From positions 1 to 64,000 of the forward strand of contig NZ_JOIY01000049.1 of assembly GCF_000720185.1 (NCBI RefSeq): a DNA stretch of 64,000 bases. Reading direction: 5' to 3'. Position 1 is the stretch's first letter. Each line of letters begins with the position of its first letter. Below, one piece after another: positions 63,193-64,000 of the stretch. The position numbers and the translations under genes were made by a program. The notes under the pieces were generated by a model. The model was not told where the DNA came from, did no database searches, and worked only from the letters and a program-made list of their open reading frames with translations. Source of the DNA: Streptomyces sp. NRRL S-340. GTDB lineage: Bacteria; Actinomycetota; Actinomycetes; Streptomycetales; Streptomycetaceae.

Positions 63193-64000
63193 CGAGCCAC
63201 GCCCTCGGGTCGTAGTACAGCGGGGAGTCGTCGCGTTCGGCCACCGTGCCGCAGCCGACGCAACCGGGCAGCGGCAGCACCTCGTTGTAGGCGATCTCCA
63301 TGGTCGGAAGGTGCATGCCCAGCACCTTCTCCACGGTGAACGCGGTGCCGGTGTGCAGGTAGTTGACGGCTTCCAGGGCCAGGTGGGAGGCGAGCAGCGC
63401 GGTGACCGGCGCGGCCACCGGCGGGGTGCCCAGGCGTACGGCGCCGCGGGCCAGGGCCTCCTTGTAGCGCACGTAGGACGCCTTCTCGCGCAGGTTCATC
63501 ACCACGCGGGTCTCGAAGCACTCGTAACAGGCGGAGCGGCCCGGCACCACGGTGGGGCCCGCGAAGACGTACGGTCCGTCGACGGCGCCGTGCAGCCAGG
63601 TGATGCCGAGCCGGGCGGCGAGCCGGTTGAACACCTGGAAGCGCTGCGGGTCGATCACGGTGGCGGTCAGCACCGCGTACGCGCCGCGCCAGGGTTCGAA
63701 CTCGTCGGCGAGCGCGCGCAGTCGCAGCCCGTCGTGGACGACGGCCGGGTCGACGCCGGCGAGCCGGCGCACCAGCGGGTCGTCCGAGCCGGGGCGCACG
63801 ACGGGGAGTCCGTGCCCGTCCCCGAGCGCGTCGCGCACACGAGCGGTCACTTCCGGATCGCCCAGGAGCAGCACCTGGGTGGCGTGCTCGGCCGGTGTGG
63901 TCCGGCCGAGCGAGGACACGTCGTCGAGGTAGGCGTCGAGCGCGCTGCCGGGCCCCTCCCGCAGCACTCCCAGCTCCGCGAGATGGCCGGTCAGGGCCTC
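63185..64000 (-). CDS. TOMM leader-binding E1/ThiF-like protein (C protein), 5'-truncated by the window end
   Basis: At least 271 codons; the frame stays open to the last base (EALTGHLAELGVLREG...), so the N-terminus lies beyond 64000. E1-like features include VVDGLRLR-type strand regions, TWLHGAVDGPYVFAGPTVVP, zinc-knuckle Cys pairs SACYECFETR and LPGCVGCGTV, and PVTALLASHLALEAVNYL. It binds the RiPP precursor leader and presents the core to the YcaO enzyme. Its stop overlaps the YcaO start by 8 nt. The N-terminal peptide-clasp domain would be in the missing part. Confidence 0.93.
   Translation of the reverse strand, partial: EALTGHLAELGVLREGPGSALDAYLDDVSSLGRTTPAEHATQVLLLGDPEVTARVRDALGDGHGLPVVRPGSDDPLVRRLAGVDPAVVHDGLRLRALADEFEPWRGAYAVLTATVIDPQRFQVFNRLAARLGITWLHGAVDGPYVFAGPTVVPGRSACYECFETRVVMNLREKASYVRYKEALARGAVRLGTPPVAAPVTALLASHLALEAVNYLHTGTAFTVEKVLGMHLPTMEIAYNEVLPLPGCVGCGTVAERDDSPLYYDPRAWLDV

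Overview
The window is very GC-rich, with G or C at nearly every third codon position, GTG and TTG starts, short operons with ATGA/GTGA overlaps, and actinobacterial families throughout (AfsR/SARP regulator, monomeric isocitrate dehydrogenase, DUF5302, ALF-repeat proteins, a SoxR-type box in front of an ABC exporter). This fits a Streptomyces chromosome, probably an arm-like or accessory stretch. I see no rRNA, tRNA, CRISPR array, insertion sequence or phage gene.

Layout. 1-4.5 kb: 6-phosphogluconate dehydrogenase, then a reverse-strand panD-GNAT-racemase set. 4.5-7.2 kb: a poly-immunity-like YezG/SUKH/repeat protein, a membrane-anchored Mrr-type nuclease and a small membrane protein. 7.5-10.8 kb: an ECF sigma operon with an anti-sigma-like membrane protein and two paralogous secreted, C-terminally anchored proteins. 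10.9-13.6 kb: a vat-vgb streptogramin A/B resistance pair beside truncated VOC and LtrA remnants. 13.7-17.1 kb: two tandem alpha/beta hydrolases facing an XRE/MmyB regulator with a perfect palindrome in the shared promoter region, followed by about 950 bp of decayed sequence. 18-22.7 kb: DUF5302 protein, DEAD-box helicase, a frameshifted non-catalytic trypsin/FG-GAP protein, repeats and a secreted protein.

23.2-29.7 kb holds a secreted module: a Tat-exported ALF-repeat coiled-coil protein, a secreted DNA/RNA nuclease and a YwqG-like putative immunity protein. 29.8-37.4 kb: MFS exporter, DUF488, DyP peroxidase, acetate transporter and an ABC exporter with a SoxR-like leaderless promoter. 37.7-43.1 kb: MscS channel, icd and a P450.

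43.1-48.4 kb is the strongest candidate for an under-described system: a small partner protein coupled to an ECF sigma factor, a signal-less subtilase, and a divergent TPR-CHAT caspase-like protease. The parts recall the Csx29 (TPR-CHAT)/Csx30/RpoE signalling set of type III-E CRISPR, but here there is no CRISPR.

49.1-53.8 kb: a glutathionyl-hydroquinone-reductase-like GST behind a putative cysteine leader peptide, a signal-less substrate-binding protein and a secreted 5'-nucleotidase. 54.1-64 kb: LuxR and SARP regulators, then one edge of an azole-RiPP (TOMM) cluster: E1-like leader-binding protein (cut by the window end), YcaO cyclodehydratase with a PxPxP tail, CPBP protease, membrane protein, luciferase-like flavin enzyme and BAAT-type hydrolase in one tightly overlapping operon. 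The precursor peptide must lie outside the window.
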